From the NCBI GenBank assembly GCA_037043015.1, contig CM073326.1:2480001-2544000 (forward strand): a stretch of DNA of 64,000 bases, given 5' to 3'. Each line of letters starts with the position of its first letter. Position 1 is the first letter of the stretch. Origin of the DNA: Bryum argenteum. Lineage: Eukaryota > Streptophyta > Bryopsida > Bryales > Bryaceae. Under the pieces are notes generated by a model. That model did not search any database. It was not told the origin of the DNA and saw only the letters and a program-made list of their open reading frames with translations. Shown here in pieces: positions 37,753 to 50,070 of the stretch. The position numbers and the translations under genes are program-made.

Positions 37753-39651
37753 ATGAGGACGAGGATTTCGACGTTGCTGTACAGGTTGAAGCAAATCCAC
37801 ACCATCAAGGAAACCTCTAGGCCCATCACGGGGCTCACTCATAGTACTACTAGTATTTCTAGGGTACCTGCAGTTTCTAGTAGATGGAGCAATGCAGCAA
37901 GCGTGAGGTATATGGGCATCGGGAGTTTCAAGGAAGGCAACCGAGCTGGGCAGCATGGAGTCATGTACCCGCACGCCAAAGCCGATGGCTCGCCCGAGAA
38001 AGACGAGGTACACCTGGTTCTCAATTCTTCCTCTCTTCATGTACATTCGAATCCCACCGTCTACTTGTGCTGCTTGCATTCGAGGAGAGTGAGTCTTCGA
38101 TCAGGAGCAGGTCGAGGGGTTTTGGATTCGAGATTAGGTTGTGGCATTCCTGCTGTTCAAGTTGATGCTAGGGTGCATGATTTGTTGAGAAAGACGGTTG
38201 ATTCTTGCAGGCGGATGCGAGGAAGGAGTTTTTGGAGAAGGCGAAGGCGGAGTCGGCGGATCCGATGGAGGATGCGAGTGGGCAAGGCGGCACGGAGTTG
38301 CAGTTTGGGGTGCAGGACGGCAAGACCACGGGCGAAGCCATCGAACATGCTAGTGAAGAGCTCATCACTCGCTCCTCCATGAATGGTATGCAATCACCAC
38401 TCCACCTCAACAAAGTGAAACCTTTTTGAAGCAAATGTTACATATGCAGAAGTCCAGGAGTCTAAGTAATGACCTCTATTACAGTTCAAAGTTTGATTTT
38501 CCACCTTTGTGCATGATTCGTGGCACCATTTCTTAACCCTAACTTCACCGAAGAAGAAAAATACAGAGATGTCTTACTGTACTGATGCTCGGAAGTAAAT
38601 TCTCATACCACACTTAGTGCTCAATCACACCAATGAAATGATCGATGCATGCAACCACTTACAGTATGGTGCTCTAGATCCCCATCGAAATCCTTTCTGC
38701 ATAAAACAATGGACGAATATCCACCACAGCGACATGTGAACTATCTGGTGCTCTAGATGCAAGACGTACATACTCCATTTGCATAAAATAACACTACAAT
38801 ATCCAACACGGTGGAAGATTATCTCGTACAGAGATATCTGAATAGTTGATTGCACGGTCTAACTAATCTCTACAAGGTTAAGATCATGAAACAGTTGTGT
38901 TAGAGGCCATGAGGGATCAGAAGAGTTCCACTTTCTTTTGAAGAAGTCATGCTCCTGTCGGTGCCACTGTCTTTTAGTAGACACGAAACAAACAATAAAA
39001 CAAGGTGGTCTTCCGATGTGCAGCACAAAGGAGTGAGCCCGAAGAGACCAAAGAGGAAGACAAGCAAACGTACGCGGGGGTGTCCATCAACGAAGACCGA
39101 TCATGGGCAACTTCGCAGGAGAAAAACGCGGGCGAGACGAAAGACGACCACTCTCGGGACAAAGTGGATAACATGGAAGGGCGAGACTCGGAGTCTGTCA
39201 TGGAGGGTCAGCGAGGTGGGGAGACTCACAGTGATGAAGCCTCTGGTTCTGGAGAATCGGCTCGGAATAATATCGAGAAAACCAGGAGCGAAATGAAGGC
39301 TGGAAAACATCGCTCCCCACAAGCAGGTGCACAGCCCCACCCTAAACTAAATTCCCAATGACCTATTTACTGTACTTTTCCATGCATCTTCTCATGTCCT
39401 TGTTTTCTGCGCTTTGATGATTCCATCCTTCTTATTTGCATGACATGTTCTCTTCTTTATTTGCTTGAGCAGGTGTTATAGTAGGCAATGTTTCGTCGGC
39501 TGGTGCGAATGCGATCGAGAATGAGGACGATGTTCCACAGCTTTCGAAAGAGCAGCAAGAGACAGGAGATGAGACTCTGGACAACGCTCAGAAGGGGTTT
39601 GAGCAAGCCACCTCTGGATTCGGGACAGAAGGTGACAAGAATCGACCTTGA
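37753..39651 (+). CDS. LEA-like hydrophilic protein with mitochondrial-type presequence
   Basis: Four exons: 37753-38007, 38211-38385, 39024-39326, 39473-39651. All phases agree, giving 303 residues. The first 50 residues are Arg/Ser/Thr-rich without acids (MRTRISTLLYRLKQ), and VRYMGIGSF looks like a mitochondrial processing region. The rest is very hydrophilic, rich in Glu, Asp, Lys, Gly and Ala (DARKEFLEKAKAESADPMED, AIEHASEELI, QKGFEQATSGFG), with no hydrophobic core and no Cys, as in late-embryogenesis-abundant or seed-maturation proteins that protect membranes and enzymes during drying. No canonical 11-mer array is clear, so the LEA group is uncertain. A desiccation role is inferred. Confidence 0.78.
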
Positions 39652-42495
39652 AACCTCCATATCTCTACCTTTTTTCCATTGCTGTGGGGATCTCGAATAA
39701 CAAACTTTTGCATGGATTTATGCGAAGCAAATCTTTAACGGTTTGTTCGTACCTAGCTTTGGTTCAACAACCAATGTAGATGAAGCGAAGCAAGAAGAAG
39801 AAGAAGAAGCATCTGGTGGTGTTATTAGATCTATTGGGAAGCAGAGTCGTGGTACTTTTGTACCATTTTTGATGGACTTCATGGATAAGGTTGTACATTT
39901 TGAGATGGCAATTCGGATGGTGTTTACCATTACAGTGGTGTTTTTCTTTTTGGATTCATGTCTCATTGTTATCAGAAGTATGTGCAAAAAGGGTTTTGGG
40001 GTGCAAGGTTTGTAGACGTGATACATTTTAATTCCTGTTTTCTTATCACGCTGAGTAGTCATTTGCAGAGGAATTAGGGTTAGGGTGGTGTTTTTGAATG
40101 GTCGTTATTCATGTGTCACACTTCAAAAATGTGATATTATAAAGAGCTTGTGACAATGAGGTGGTTAGAATGTATTATTGATTGATTCAACATTATTTAA
40201 TTGTACATTGAGGTTCTTATAATACTTAGGAAGATGAGGTTAAATAGCTCAACAATAGCTCAAATCTTAACATGGGAATTTTGTAGTGAGTTTCACCATG
40301 CAAGAAATTTGTGTGCATCGGTAATGTAAATGGAAGATTGGAGATGGTGAAATTGTAATCATGAACATTAAAGATTGGGATATGTTATGAATTCTAGAAG
40401 TTGAACTTATGAGTGTTTTGAGAATGTTCATGGTTAATACACAAAAATTAGCTCTAGTAAGCTATTATCGATATTGTGCCCATTTAGAGCACCTTTTCTT
40501 AACCCCTAAAGTTCCATGAGACCCAATATGGGTTTTTGTAATTTTGGGCAGCTTAGATGAAGGTGTTGAAAGTAATATTTTTGCCAAAGATTTTCACTAG
40601 ATGTTCCAGATATTACAAAATGTTTGTGGTAAAATTTGCAAAGTCAAATTCTAATTATTGAGTCTTTTACTAGGACAATCCTTTGAGTTGCCATCGAATA
40701 TAAGGCAACCTAAGAAAGTAATTATTTTTGGATTTTTTCTTGGAAATCAAGATTGTTTGTCACGGATTGGGTCCCAAATCAAGTCTAGTATGATAAAGGG
40801 ACATTCAGCAGAAGTTAGTAGGACAAGAATGATATAGAAGGATTTAAATCCAAGGAATACTTAATGTAACAACCCTTATTCCCAACTACATTTAGCTTGT
40901 TTGTTGGGAATGCTTGAAATGTTTTTATGTTTTGTCATGGTGTGATGAAATACAGCATGGGGTGGAATATAGTGAGGACATTTGGGAGGACTGTTGTGGA
41001 AGGGTGTCATTCGAAAGAGTGCTAAATTTAACAACCCATGCTCTTTAAGTGCATTCAGTGAATCCCATTGCTAGTCTTGGGATGCTCTTAGTAGTCACAG
41101 TAAGCACCTCAAGTATCTTCTTGAAGCTTTTTATTGTGAGTTTTTCACATCTCTAATTTTGTATAGTGTAAATGTAAACGTAAAAACCCACGGGCAAGGA
41201 TGCAATAGAATTTGAGGGTGCCTCACACTCGTGAGGTCCCTCCCATAACCTCACAGGGATCCCTGTGAGGCATCCCTGTGAGGCTCCCTGTGAGGCTGCC
41301 CGTGGGTTTTTACGCCGAGGGAGGCCCTTTTGAGAGGGGCTCCCCCTATACTTTGCTCCTTTTCATCACATAGCTTTATTGCAAGGCAATACTTAATATG
41401 AATCTTTAAGATATAGGTTGAGCTTTTTCTTTTCATATTTTTGGCAACCTCTAGGTAATTTCTCAAAACTAGTATCACCCTTTCTAAGTTAGTCTTTCAT
41501 GATTTATATTTTGTTGAAACAATCAACGTGTTACGCATTTAAACCATCCCTTGATTGTTATCGATTGTTTCATGTGTTCTTCAAACGGCCCATTGAGTCA
41601 ATTGGGCTCATAGTGTGAGTGAATTGGCTTGGAGATTTGTTGGCCTTGACTCCCCTTAGGTTGGAGTTTCTCTTATTCTTCAGATTCCCAGTTCTGTCAG
41701 AGATCCAAATTTCACATCCTACCTACCCCTTACACCATATTCTATATATGCAAAATGAAAAATCTTTCAGAAGGGTACAGATTGAATCCACAACACACTA
41801 ATATTATCAACACAGAGCAAATCCATCGTGAATTAGCAATCGGCAAGAATAGCAGAGACTGACCTAAAGAAACCCCTGATAAAACTGGCACAAATGACAA
41901 AAAAGAGAGAACTCCAGGAGTCCAGGATCGAGGTGACATTACAGAGTACGAGTGTCGGCCCAGCCCCGAAATTCCGCAACGAACATCGAGAATAGAAAAT
42001 GAAGACTCTCATTCACATGCCTATATTTTTATTACTGGAAATGATTAGCTGATGCACTCACCGAATCTCGAAACGCGAAAGGGAGTGTACAAGGGCATCA
42101 CGTACCGTTTGACTCTGATGCACACGCGTTTTGCTGCAAAATTGATACAAAATGGTAGACCGTGCACAACTTCCAACCTTACGTGTGGTTGACATCTTCT
42201 TATTGTCCGCCTTTTTCTCAATTGATTCTGCAGGGTATGGCGGGCCACGATCACGCAACAGCAACTTGAGTAATGATCTCAACTTGAGTAATTTGATTGG
42301 TTCCTGCAGCCAGTTCATTTGATAGTTCTTGTGAATTCAAAATGAGCAGTTTTTGAGTCGGTGGGTTAGGGCTCGTGCTTCCTGGTACGCAAATTCTTGT
42401 GCGAGGCTTGGAATCGGGGATACTTAGGAGTGATTTTGAGCGCGTCTGATTGTTGGGCAAGAAGCTTGAGAGTGCATTGTGGTTGAGTTGCGGCG
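39652..42495. other. Intergenic, with a small hairpin element; no firm gene
   Basis: A 90-codon plus-strand frame without an ATG (39743-40015) has an acidic patch and one hydrophobic stretch (MVFTITVVFFFLDSCLIVI). It might be a relic of a membrane protein. TTAA followed by CCCCTAAAGTTCC at 40499-40515 resembles one end of the TTAA elements, but no matching right end was found. Confidence 0.4.
41179..41314. repeat. Small hairpin element with 18-bp perfect inverted ends
   Basis: CGTAAAAACCCACGGGCA at 41179-41196 is the exact reverse complement of 41297-41314. The 100 bp between are packed with TCCCTGTGAGGC-type repeats and a short palindrome (ACAGGGATCCCTGT). The size and structure fit a MITE. 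Confidence 0.7.
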
Positions 42496-43629
42496 ATGGG
42501 GTGGTTTTTGCCGAGTCATGTGGATCAGGGGTTCATCTTCGGGCTACTGGGGGTGTGGCACATGTACAACACGCTGCACAGCTACATCCGCTCGCCGTCG
42601 CTCTTCAAGAGCGCAACGTGGTTTCCAGCCAACCTTGGCAACCCACGATTCCGCTCCCTTGAGCTTTGGATTCTTCTCTCGATCATCATCATCTTCATAA
42701 TTAAGCAGCTCTCGCACGCCACGGGCGACATAGCCGCGGGGGTGATTCAGATGGAGCATCTGGGCCGCTTCCAGCACGTGACATTCTCGCTCTTCTTCCT
42801 CGTCTACGTCATCACCGGGCTCATCACCGAGTACACTTCCTTGCTCGAGCTTCCTGCTGGCGCCCTCCATTGCACTTTCGCCTCCGGGTTTCTTATGGAG
42901 CTTGTGGTGTTCCATTACGGCCACCACCCCGGCGATGATGTTGAAAGCTTCGTGCACATGTTGATGCAGCTCATTCTCGTCTTCCTTGTGCTGCTCATGT
43001 TGCTCGAGGTTCTGTGGCCCAGGAGCATCCTCGTGTCGGTGGCCAGGTGTATGATGCTGGTGTTCAAAGGGACGTGGTTTGCGCAGATCGGATTCATGTT
43101 ACATTACAAGAGCTTTGTGCCGGATGGGTGTTTCACCGATGAGACGCACGAGTACCCTGTTTGCCCCACGCACGAATCCATGATGAGGGCCAAGTCACTG
43201 CAGGTCCGGACAAGTTTTAACAAATGCTCTGAAGCAAGTTTGCAAATGAGTGGCAAATGAATTGGTGATTGTTTGGTGCAGGTGCTTATCTTCAACTGGC
43301 AATTGCTGTCTATACTCGTGGCGACGCTCCTGAGCTATGGAGTGATGATGCATCAGTCACGACGGAAGCCGGGGTCCGCAACGCCGCGCCCTATTCTGCC
43401 GAGCATTTTGACGCCGAAGACGAGGGCCGGCATGCCCACGCCGCGAACTCGCGAGAAGGAAGCGTCGGTGTACTTCCAAGTGCCCGACGAGGTCGAGGGC
43501 GAGCACGTAAGTGGCGAATCAGATGGCGATGGCGAAGTGGGAGAAAGCACCGTGCTGAAGAAAGCGTCCCTCGCTCGGCGCACGAGCAGTCGCAACGCGC
43601 GCCCTACTGCCCCTCACGACGACGAGTGA
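42496..43629 (+). CDS. TMEM45/DUF716 family membrane protein (two exons)
   Basis: Exons 42496-43203 and 43282-43629 with a 78 bp intron give about 351 residues. It starts MGWFLPSHVDQGFIFGLLGV, with the family landmarks WHMYNTLHSYI, MEHLGRFQHVTFSLFFLVYV, FLMELVVFHYGHHPGDDVE and FKGTWFAQIGFMLH. The C-terminal 90 residues are hydrophilic and Ser/Arg/Glu-rich, much longer than in the family member at 25.1 kb. Without splicing, the frame would stop 17 codons into the intron, so an intron-retained form would lose the last helix and tail. Confidence 0.9.
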
Positions 43630-44288
43630 TCGCCTACTGAACGATCATAGTAACTTTGCAGCTATCACGACGCTGATAACTTCGTTACCATTAGGCACTC
43701 TCCTGTCTAGTGCCATACATACCAACGAACTTTGGAATCCTGAATCGCAGCTGTAAATGCTTCACACGAGTAGCATGAGAGTGTACATTGTATTGTCCTT
43801 AGTGTAGGCATCGGTTGTTGCTACAACCGCTATCGTAGAGCAAGGCGAAAACACTCTACCTTAGATGAGCCATCTGTATTTTTAGAACACTTCGTTACTA
43901 GAATTCAATCGATACAATCTTCACAGATTCGTCCTAATTCGAATGAATTGATTAGTTGAGCAGACATTGTACCTTGCAGATTAGCGCTCACACACAGGTG
44001 TGGAGCAACAAGACTTGCAGGTTACAGCAGAGTGATTCGATAATCCTTGGTGTTACAAGAGCCGAAGTCATGAGATCGCGATTGCTAGGGATTCTACTCC
44101 GCGATTATTACATTTGCTCCAAAAATTGGGGCTAAAGAGGAACCCTGCGAGTGACATGACTTGCCAGTGAGCGAGATCTCGTAAAGAAGTTAACGGTAGT
44201 GTAACTATATGTAGAGCTGATAAACCACCTCGACCGCCAGCAGCGGTAGTTTGAATGCTCGGAGGGAGCTGAATTGGGTACGCGATCG
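43630..44288. other. Convergent 3' flanks
   Basis: This stretch lies between two convergent genes and presumably holds both 3' UTRs. Nothing else recognised. Confidence 0.45.
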
Positions 44289-45128
44289 TTACACGAACAC
44301 GGCAGAAAGTAGCAGAACTGCGAGCACTATGAAGCTCAGATGGGGTTCGGCTTTGGCTTGCGCGTTCCGGTATCCGTATGGAGCGTAAACTCCTGTACCA
44401 TTTCCACCACTCCCCCCGCTCCCCCCGGAGCTACCGGAGCCACCGTCGCCACCGTCGCCACCGTTACTCGAGCTCGACTGGTGGCCATAATTCACGTTCG
44501 TGACGGACCCGCCATTGGCGATGCAATCCGGGACTTCGCCGGTGTCGAGCTGGTTGTAGGAGAGGTCCAAGTACTTGAGATCCTTGAGGTCGCACAATTT
44601 GTCGGGGATGTCGCCCGTCAGGCTGTTGCCTTTGAGGTCCAGCGTTTGCAGGTGGCTGTTGCTGGCTATGCCGGAAGGGATGTCGTCTTGGAGGTCGCAA
44701 TTGTTGACGGTGAGCGCCACGAGGCTGTCGGAGAACGAGCTCCACTGCGAGGGGATCTTGGAGCTGAACTGCAGGTTCTTCAGCTTCAGCGTTTGCAAGT
44801 CCTTGAGCTTAGATAAGGTGTGGCCCGGCTTACCCGAGTAGCTCTGGTTGCTTGTCACGGCGTTGGAGCCTGTGCTCGCCGGCCCCTCCACGTCCAGCAC
44901 AGTTACGGCTCCGTCTTGACAGGTGATGCCTTTCCAACTGCAGCAGTCGCCGCCGTTGTTCCAGCTGGAAAACACTGAGCCGCTGGGGTCACTGAATGCG
45001 CTTCGGAATTCTACCAAGGCTTCCTCTGTGCTGGACGAACACGACGTATCTGCGCTGCAGCAGCTTGCGAACATAATTGCAACGATGACGAGATTCATGC
45101 AGCTCCATGAACTTCTGCTTGCTGCCAT
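44289..45128 (-). CDS. Small leucine-rich-repeat protein, secreted, GPI-type C-terminus
   Basis: Single exon, 279 residues from MAASRSSWSCMNLVIVAIMF; the upstream in-frame Met at 45224 would bury the signal peptide. The signal peptide is followed by an LRR N-terminal cap (ALVEFRSAFSDPSGSVFSSW, then CCSWKGITC). About four or five plant-type LRRs follow (LQTLDLKGNSLTGDIPDKLC, LKYLDLSYNQL), then a Gly/Ser-rich spacer and a hydrophobic tail (LSFIVLAVLLLSAVFV) with no basic stop-transfer after it, as in GPI-anchored proteins. It has no kinase. It is likely at the cell surface as a receptor partner or wall protein. Function not known. Confidence 0.86.
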   Translation of the reverse strand: MAASRSSWSCMNLVIVAIMFASCCSADTSCSSSTEEALVEFRSAFSDPSGSVFSSWNNGGDCCSWKGITCQDGAVTVLDVEGPASTGSNAVTSNQSYSGKPGHTLSKLKDLQTLKLKNLQFSSKIPSQWSSFSDSLVALTVNNCDLQDDIPSGIASNSHLQTLDLKGNSLTGDIPDKLCDLKDLKYLDLSYNQLDTGEVPDCIANGGSVTNVNYGHQSSSSNGGDGGDGGSGSSGGSGGSGGNGTGVYAPYGYRNAQAKAEPHLSFIVLAVLLLSAVFV

Positions 45129-46873
45129 TCTGTCAATTTTTTTACAGCAATTAATGATTCGAACCCTGCTGCCATTTTCATGCGCAAAATCATGGCAAAC
45201 CTTAACTCCAAACTCATACCACATTGAGGGGGAAAAGCATGAAGTCTGGTGTGCTTACTTCAACAGATGAGGATACTTCTCCCTCGAGTGCCGCCAACCT
45301 CCGAGATGGAAACACCACCGATTCTTATTGACTCATCGACGAGTAGCAGCCGACAACCTTTACGAGCCGCAAGCGCCAGTTATATACAAACAGGGCTCTT
45401 TCCACTTCGCTGGTACCTGCTTGTAATAGGAATCTGCGCGAGACCTCCAAAACAACATCATGGGTTCATTACCCAAGAGCAACTGATAGATCCCTGTCCA
45501 GACCAAGCTATTGCTAACCGTCTGCTCCAATTATTACTGGACAACAAGTACCGCAATCTAAAGCCTAGAGTTTAATGTAATGGCTACCGTATGTGACCTT
45601 CGAACACCCTAATTTAGCGGTCCCACTCCAGCGCGCCAGATGTTGGGTCTAAGGCTCGCCTAAGGTCCGTCTGAAGGTACACAGTCGTCAATCAATCACT
45701 GTAAGCAAACGACAAAGCATACGTAGAACATGGGGTTTGCGGGATTGTCAGGCGATAATTGAGGAGACGATGATGATGAACACCTTCATGTCAGGCAAAA
45801 AATGTTAGAAGTAAGCTAGGCGAAGGTGTGGTTTGTCTCAGGAGAACAATGATTTTCTCAAACAAGCGTGTGCGCAGCCATTATGTATATCAATCCCCGG
45901 CTCCAGCTTCAATTGCAACCTGACTTTAGATTATTACTTTCCTGTTGAGCCTTGAGGAATGAAGAAAGAATAAAACAACAACTATTACTAGTCAAACAGC
46001 CTACAATTCAGAGGATAGGCTAGAATAGATCCTGCAGGCGGGAATACACTTGCCAGTGGCATGATGAGTGTTAAGGATTCTGACACCACCAACCGCAGTT
46101 GAGTCATGCACCATCTTGAACTTCTCCGTTGTACTTGGACCTTCCGGTCTCAATTACTGACCAATCTAAAAGGTATAGTATGCGAAATCAGGTCATTACC
46201 ACCGTGTCATTCGTCACGCATTGCTTAACTGCCTTCTGAGTCTGTACACACAGTCACAGCGCAACTTAATACTCCAGTGCGTACAGTCTGCCTGCTCGTA
46301 CCTCACATTGTATTCGTCCTGGGCTTCTTAACCCCGTGAACTCAATCTAATCTGCAACAAGAATTTTAAACCCTAACCATCTCGTCGTGCTCCTGGTATC
46401 CACTCTACATACAGTACTGTATGTAGAGTATGTATTTGTCTCGAGAGAGGATGCTGACGCTGTTGTAGATGTTGTCATTATGTCGTACCGCAGGCCTACT
46501 TTCGTGAATCCATTATTTTACTCGAGAGGAGTCCACCATGTCGCTCTCAATCTCACGATTGTACTGCGGCAGTTGCAACACGCCAGATTGCAGGAACATG
46601 TCCCTCTCAATCTTAGGGCACTCTCAAAGGGGCTACTGCGTCCTTGTATTATGATAACCAGTATAGCGTATACTGGCTACCAACTAAGTTGAGTACTGGT
46701 TTTAATCCTCATAGTAGCTCACCAGACGAAAATTGGTTTCTGTACAGACATGTAATTAGTTAGAGACTGCTTTTTAGATGGACTACCACCCTCGAAGGAC
46801 GGCTATTAACCTCGACGGTTGAAGTCGATAGATTCAAACGTCCAATTAATGTGTGAGCCATTTCATTGTAGTC
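45129..46873. other. Intergenic with a long perfect palindrome
   Basis: The minus-strand LRR gene and the plus-strand gene at 46.9 kb diverge from here, so promoters are expected. AAACCCTAACC at 46370 is telobox-like. No gene seen. Confidence 0.4.
46402..46429. repeat. 28-bp perfect palindrome
   Basis: ACTCTACATACAGT is followed at once by its reverse complement, with no spacer. Confidence 0.95.
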
Positions 46874-47491
46874 ATGGCTATAGCAATGTGCACTTCCTCG
46901 AGTATCCTTCTCCCAATACACAGAAGTCACTGTGTGATCACGCGGCAACAAACCAAGTGCCTCAATTATCAGAGATCAATTGATGACCTACGACGAACAT
47001 ATGTGAGAGCGTCACATAGAGGAGATGGAAGAAAGGGAAATTGGAACAAAGAGACTGGAGTTGGAGATGCAAACACTGATGCGCCATCGTGTGGAGAAGC
47101 TCCTGAATCGAAGAGCCTGGGATATACAAATTCGCCAGAACCTGCGAAGGAGGAGCTGCGTGCGGGAAATGAGAAAGCAAAGCCATGTGCCGACAAATTA
47201 GGGTTTCAGAATGACACATCGAGATCAAAAAAGGATGATGTAAAGCCACAGCGGCAAAAACAGCAGCTACTGAAAGGAGAGACTGATATTCGCACGAAGA
47301 TGGTGAATTTTTGGCAAACGATGCGAAAACCGCAGAACATGTTGGCAGTGTTTTTGACCGGATTGTTGTTATACGCAATTGCCCTTTTCGGATGGCAAGT
47401 CATGGTGGTTGCTGTGGACGTTACTCTGTTCGTGTTGAAGTGCTCTTTTGTTGCCTTCATTTTTCTCCTGATTTACATATGCCTCCTTTGA
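46874..47491 (+). CDS. Unrecognised protein with N-terminal targeting region and two C-terminal membrane helices
   Basis: Single exon, 205 residues from MAIAMCTSSSILLPIHRSHC. The N-terminal 55 residues are Ser/Arg/Thr-rich and could be a transit peptide. The middle is hydrophilic and Lys/Glu/Gly-rich (about residues 55-140). The C-terminus has two hydrophobic segments (NMLAVFLTGLLLYAIALFGW and VDVTLFVLKCSFVAFIFLLI) preceded by KMVNFWQTMRKPQ. I do not recognise the family. Length, an ATG in good position and a structured composition suggest a real gene, possibly an organelle membrane protein. Confidence 0.6.
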   Translation: MAIAMCTSSSILLPIHRSHCVITRQQTKCLNYQRSIDDLRRTYVRASHRGDGRKGNWNKETGVGDANTDAPSCGEAPESKSLGYTNSPEPAKEELRAGNEKAKPCADKLGFQNDTSRSKKDDVKPQRQKQQLLKGETDIRTKMVNFWQTMRKPQNMLAVFLTGLLLYAIALFGWQVMVVAVDVTLFVLKCSFVAFIFLLIYICLL

Positions 47492-48358
47492 AAACGATTG
47501 AGTCGCGAAAGGAGGAAGCAGAGACGATCTGTGCCACATGAACACAAGACAGAAGGCTCAAATCTTCGAACGGAATCGATTGCAGAGGCGAAGAGTTTGG
47601 ATTGACTCACAATCTTAGAAGTCTGCCCCACAGCATGTGACGCCATCTGCAACTCATGGAATAAAACAACAGATGGAGTTGCGAATGATGATATTCAAGG
47701 CACCAGATGTTGCAATTTGTCAACTCCAAACCTCGTCAACATCCTGCACATTTAAAGTTCTGAAAGAAAATGCAGAGTCCAGCAATGTTAATCTAAGGAT
47801 TCATGACAGGTCGAGCAGGAATTGATATCCAGATAACAAAAGAAATACTTCGGAACGTTGGAAGCTGCAAGTGATAATTGAACAGTATAAAGTAGGATAG
47901 GGGCATAAATTGAGAGAGTTTCATGTCGTGTTAGAGAATTCAAAAAACTTGCTTGCAGAATCATACGTTCACAACTCATTGAACGTTGGCAAGTTCTGTC
48001 GTGCCGAACTAGAGGCACCAATCACGAAAATTGAGGAAATCAATTTGTTGCATGAAAGTGCTCAGGATACAAATAACAAAAACATGAACCAAAAGGAGTG
48101 AAAGACCTTTTGGTAAAACTCCTCAGTACTAGATCCTTCACTCTAGAAGATACGGCTCGTCATGAAGTATGAGATTGGGTAAATTACAAGTTTACCTACG
48201 TTCACCATACACCAACATTCCATCATGTAACTGCTTCTAATGGTAGCTTGGTGCTTTCACCAAGGATAATAGCTTTCCTTCCATGCGATGTTTCGTAACC
48301 GAGGCTACAACTCTGCAAAATAAAAGAACTTCGTGTAAAAGTTTGGGCTTTTCCAGTG
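47492..48358. other. Spacer between convergent units
   Basis: Holds the presumed 3' UTR of the preceding gene. Short open frames only. Confidence 0.35.
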
Positions 48359-49442
48359 CTAAACTGCACCTTCACAAAACGAGTACAAGGAACGAAGGCA
48401 AGGACCAGAACTCTCAGACATTTGCTTACTAGTTTTAACTGAAACATAATCTGGCGCAATAGGAAACACATCCCAGCTAAGTTGAATATGGTTTTCAACC
48501 GTCGACATTATGAGCCGTGTGTGCACAATTGAATCTAAATAACCTGGCATCACGACTGAAGGATTGAAAAAATAACTGGAGGACAGTTGCAGTCTGATAA
48601 TTCTTAGCAGAGTTGAGTTTACATTGGAGATTTTGTAGGAGAGATCACGGTATATACCTGATTTCTGTGAATCGACTATTTGTGGCTTCAAATCCATTGA
48701 GCCAACAATTCATCAGCTCCCTTCTCGTTCAATTGGAAGTGGAAGGTCCGAGGGACGCACAGATTTGTACTTCCCAAGTGAGTCGAATTTTGAACTGCCA
48801 TACCAATAGGGCTAAACCGGGTTGCCGATTTGCTCTCATAATCGAGAAGACGCTGCAGTTCAACCTCAAGGAACTCACGTGCAGTGGAAGTGATGCTATC
48901 ATCAGCTATGCACCGCTTCAAGATGCTCTGTGCACTCCGAAATGCATACTTCCAGCATTTGTTCGTGAAGAGGTTGTAATCAGATCGATTACTCAAAATC
49001 TTAATCAATTCTGCGATCTGCATCTGCACTCCCAAGAGATTCACCGTCTTGCCATAATGCCCGAATTCAGAATCAGAGCTTAGGACGGCCATGTAGATGC
49101 CAGCAGGTCTCAGTTTTGCTTTCCCCAATTTGTCTGCAAGATGAACTCCTCAGATGACAAGCCAACTACGATATTGACCGAGTCCCGGAATCAATAGTTT
49201 TCCGCTTCTTTCCAAGGCTCCAACGGAACTTAAAGGTCTCTGCATGATTGAAAGCGACGTCAAGGTAACATATGTGTTACCCATACTCTTTAAATCTGAA
49301 CTCACATATATATCTCCCGAGCTTGCGATGATCGAACACCTGACACCCATGTCGCACGGTGCGGCCAAATACCGTCTTGAGAACTTCACTTCAACCAAAC
49401 AGATTTCTGCGTAGCCACCAAAACTGTTGTGACTACTCAATC
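48359..49442 (-). pseudogene. Decayed gene of unknown family, in-frame TGA
   Basis: After an acceptor-like site (TTGGTTACAG at 49443) a frame runs GLSSHNSFGGYAEICLVEVK and on through LLIPGLGQYRSWLVI to TGA at 49152-49150. It then continues in the same frame with GVHLADKLGKAKLRPAGIYM, LLGVQMQIAELIKIL and YNLFTNKCWKYAFRSAQSIL to 48688. The TGA could be a CGA changed by one base. Past 48690 a further 110 residues are open in another frame (to 48359), by frameshift or an unseen intron. The block YNLFTNKCW recalls papain-like (LRAT/PPPDE-type) folds where a Cys follows an Asn-rich loop, but this is a weak resemblance. N-terminal exons were not found. Confidence 0.5.
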
Positions 49443-50037
49443 CTGTAACCAAATGAAATATCTGCATTTGTTCAACATACTCTTTGTGGTTAACAGAACA
49501 TTTTGTCTTATAGATGCCGTTACAAATGCAACACAATCCAAGTCTTATTTAAATTTGTCGAAAATTTTATTTCTGTTTAGAAGAATTTTTGCAACAAGCA
49601 AACTTCATGTGATGAGTTTGAAGACAACCATACCAATTTAAACGATCATGATAAAACATTTTGACTGAGACACGTAGAAATGGCCAAAAGCATCTTGAGC
49701 AAGACTAACTACCTTCAGAATCCATAATGGAACTGACTCAAAACAGAAGAAATTTGCAATGTGTGTCCAGCGGATTGAAAGATCTCGTACCTCAAGTGAA
49801 CCAAACTCGTGATACAATCCTGCAGAATATTGAATAAGCTCCTTACAAATTCTTCTCGAGTAAGCCGGCCAGCAAGTTCAAATGGAGTAATCCGACACGA
49901 ACTTCTGACGCACCAAGCTAACCTCGCTGATCTTGTCTAAGGAAGGTTTGTTGTTGTGACTCAGTTCTCCACGTCTCTTACGGACTTGAACTGACTAGCT
50001 GCAATCCATGGAGGAAGAAGCGGCGCTCGACGAATGT

Positions 50038-50070
50038 TAGATAATGCGGCACGGTGTCCCGCATTATCTA
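50038..50070. repeat. Hairpin with 12-bp perfect arms
   Basis: TAGATAATGCGG (50038-50049) and CCGCATTATCTA (50059-50070) with a 9 bp loop. No T-run follows, so it does not look like an RNA polymerase III unit. Confidence 0.85.
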
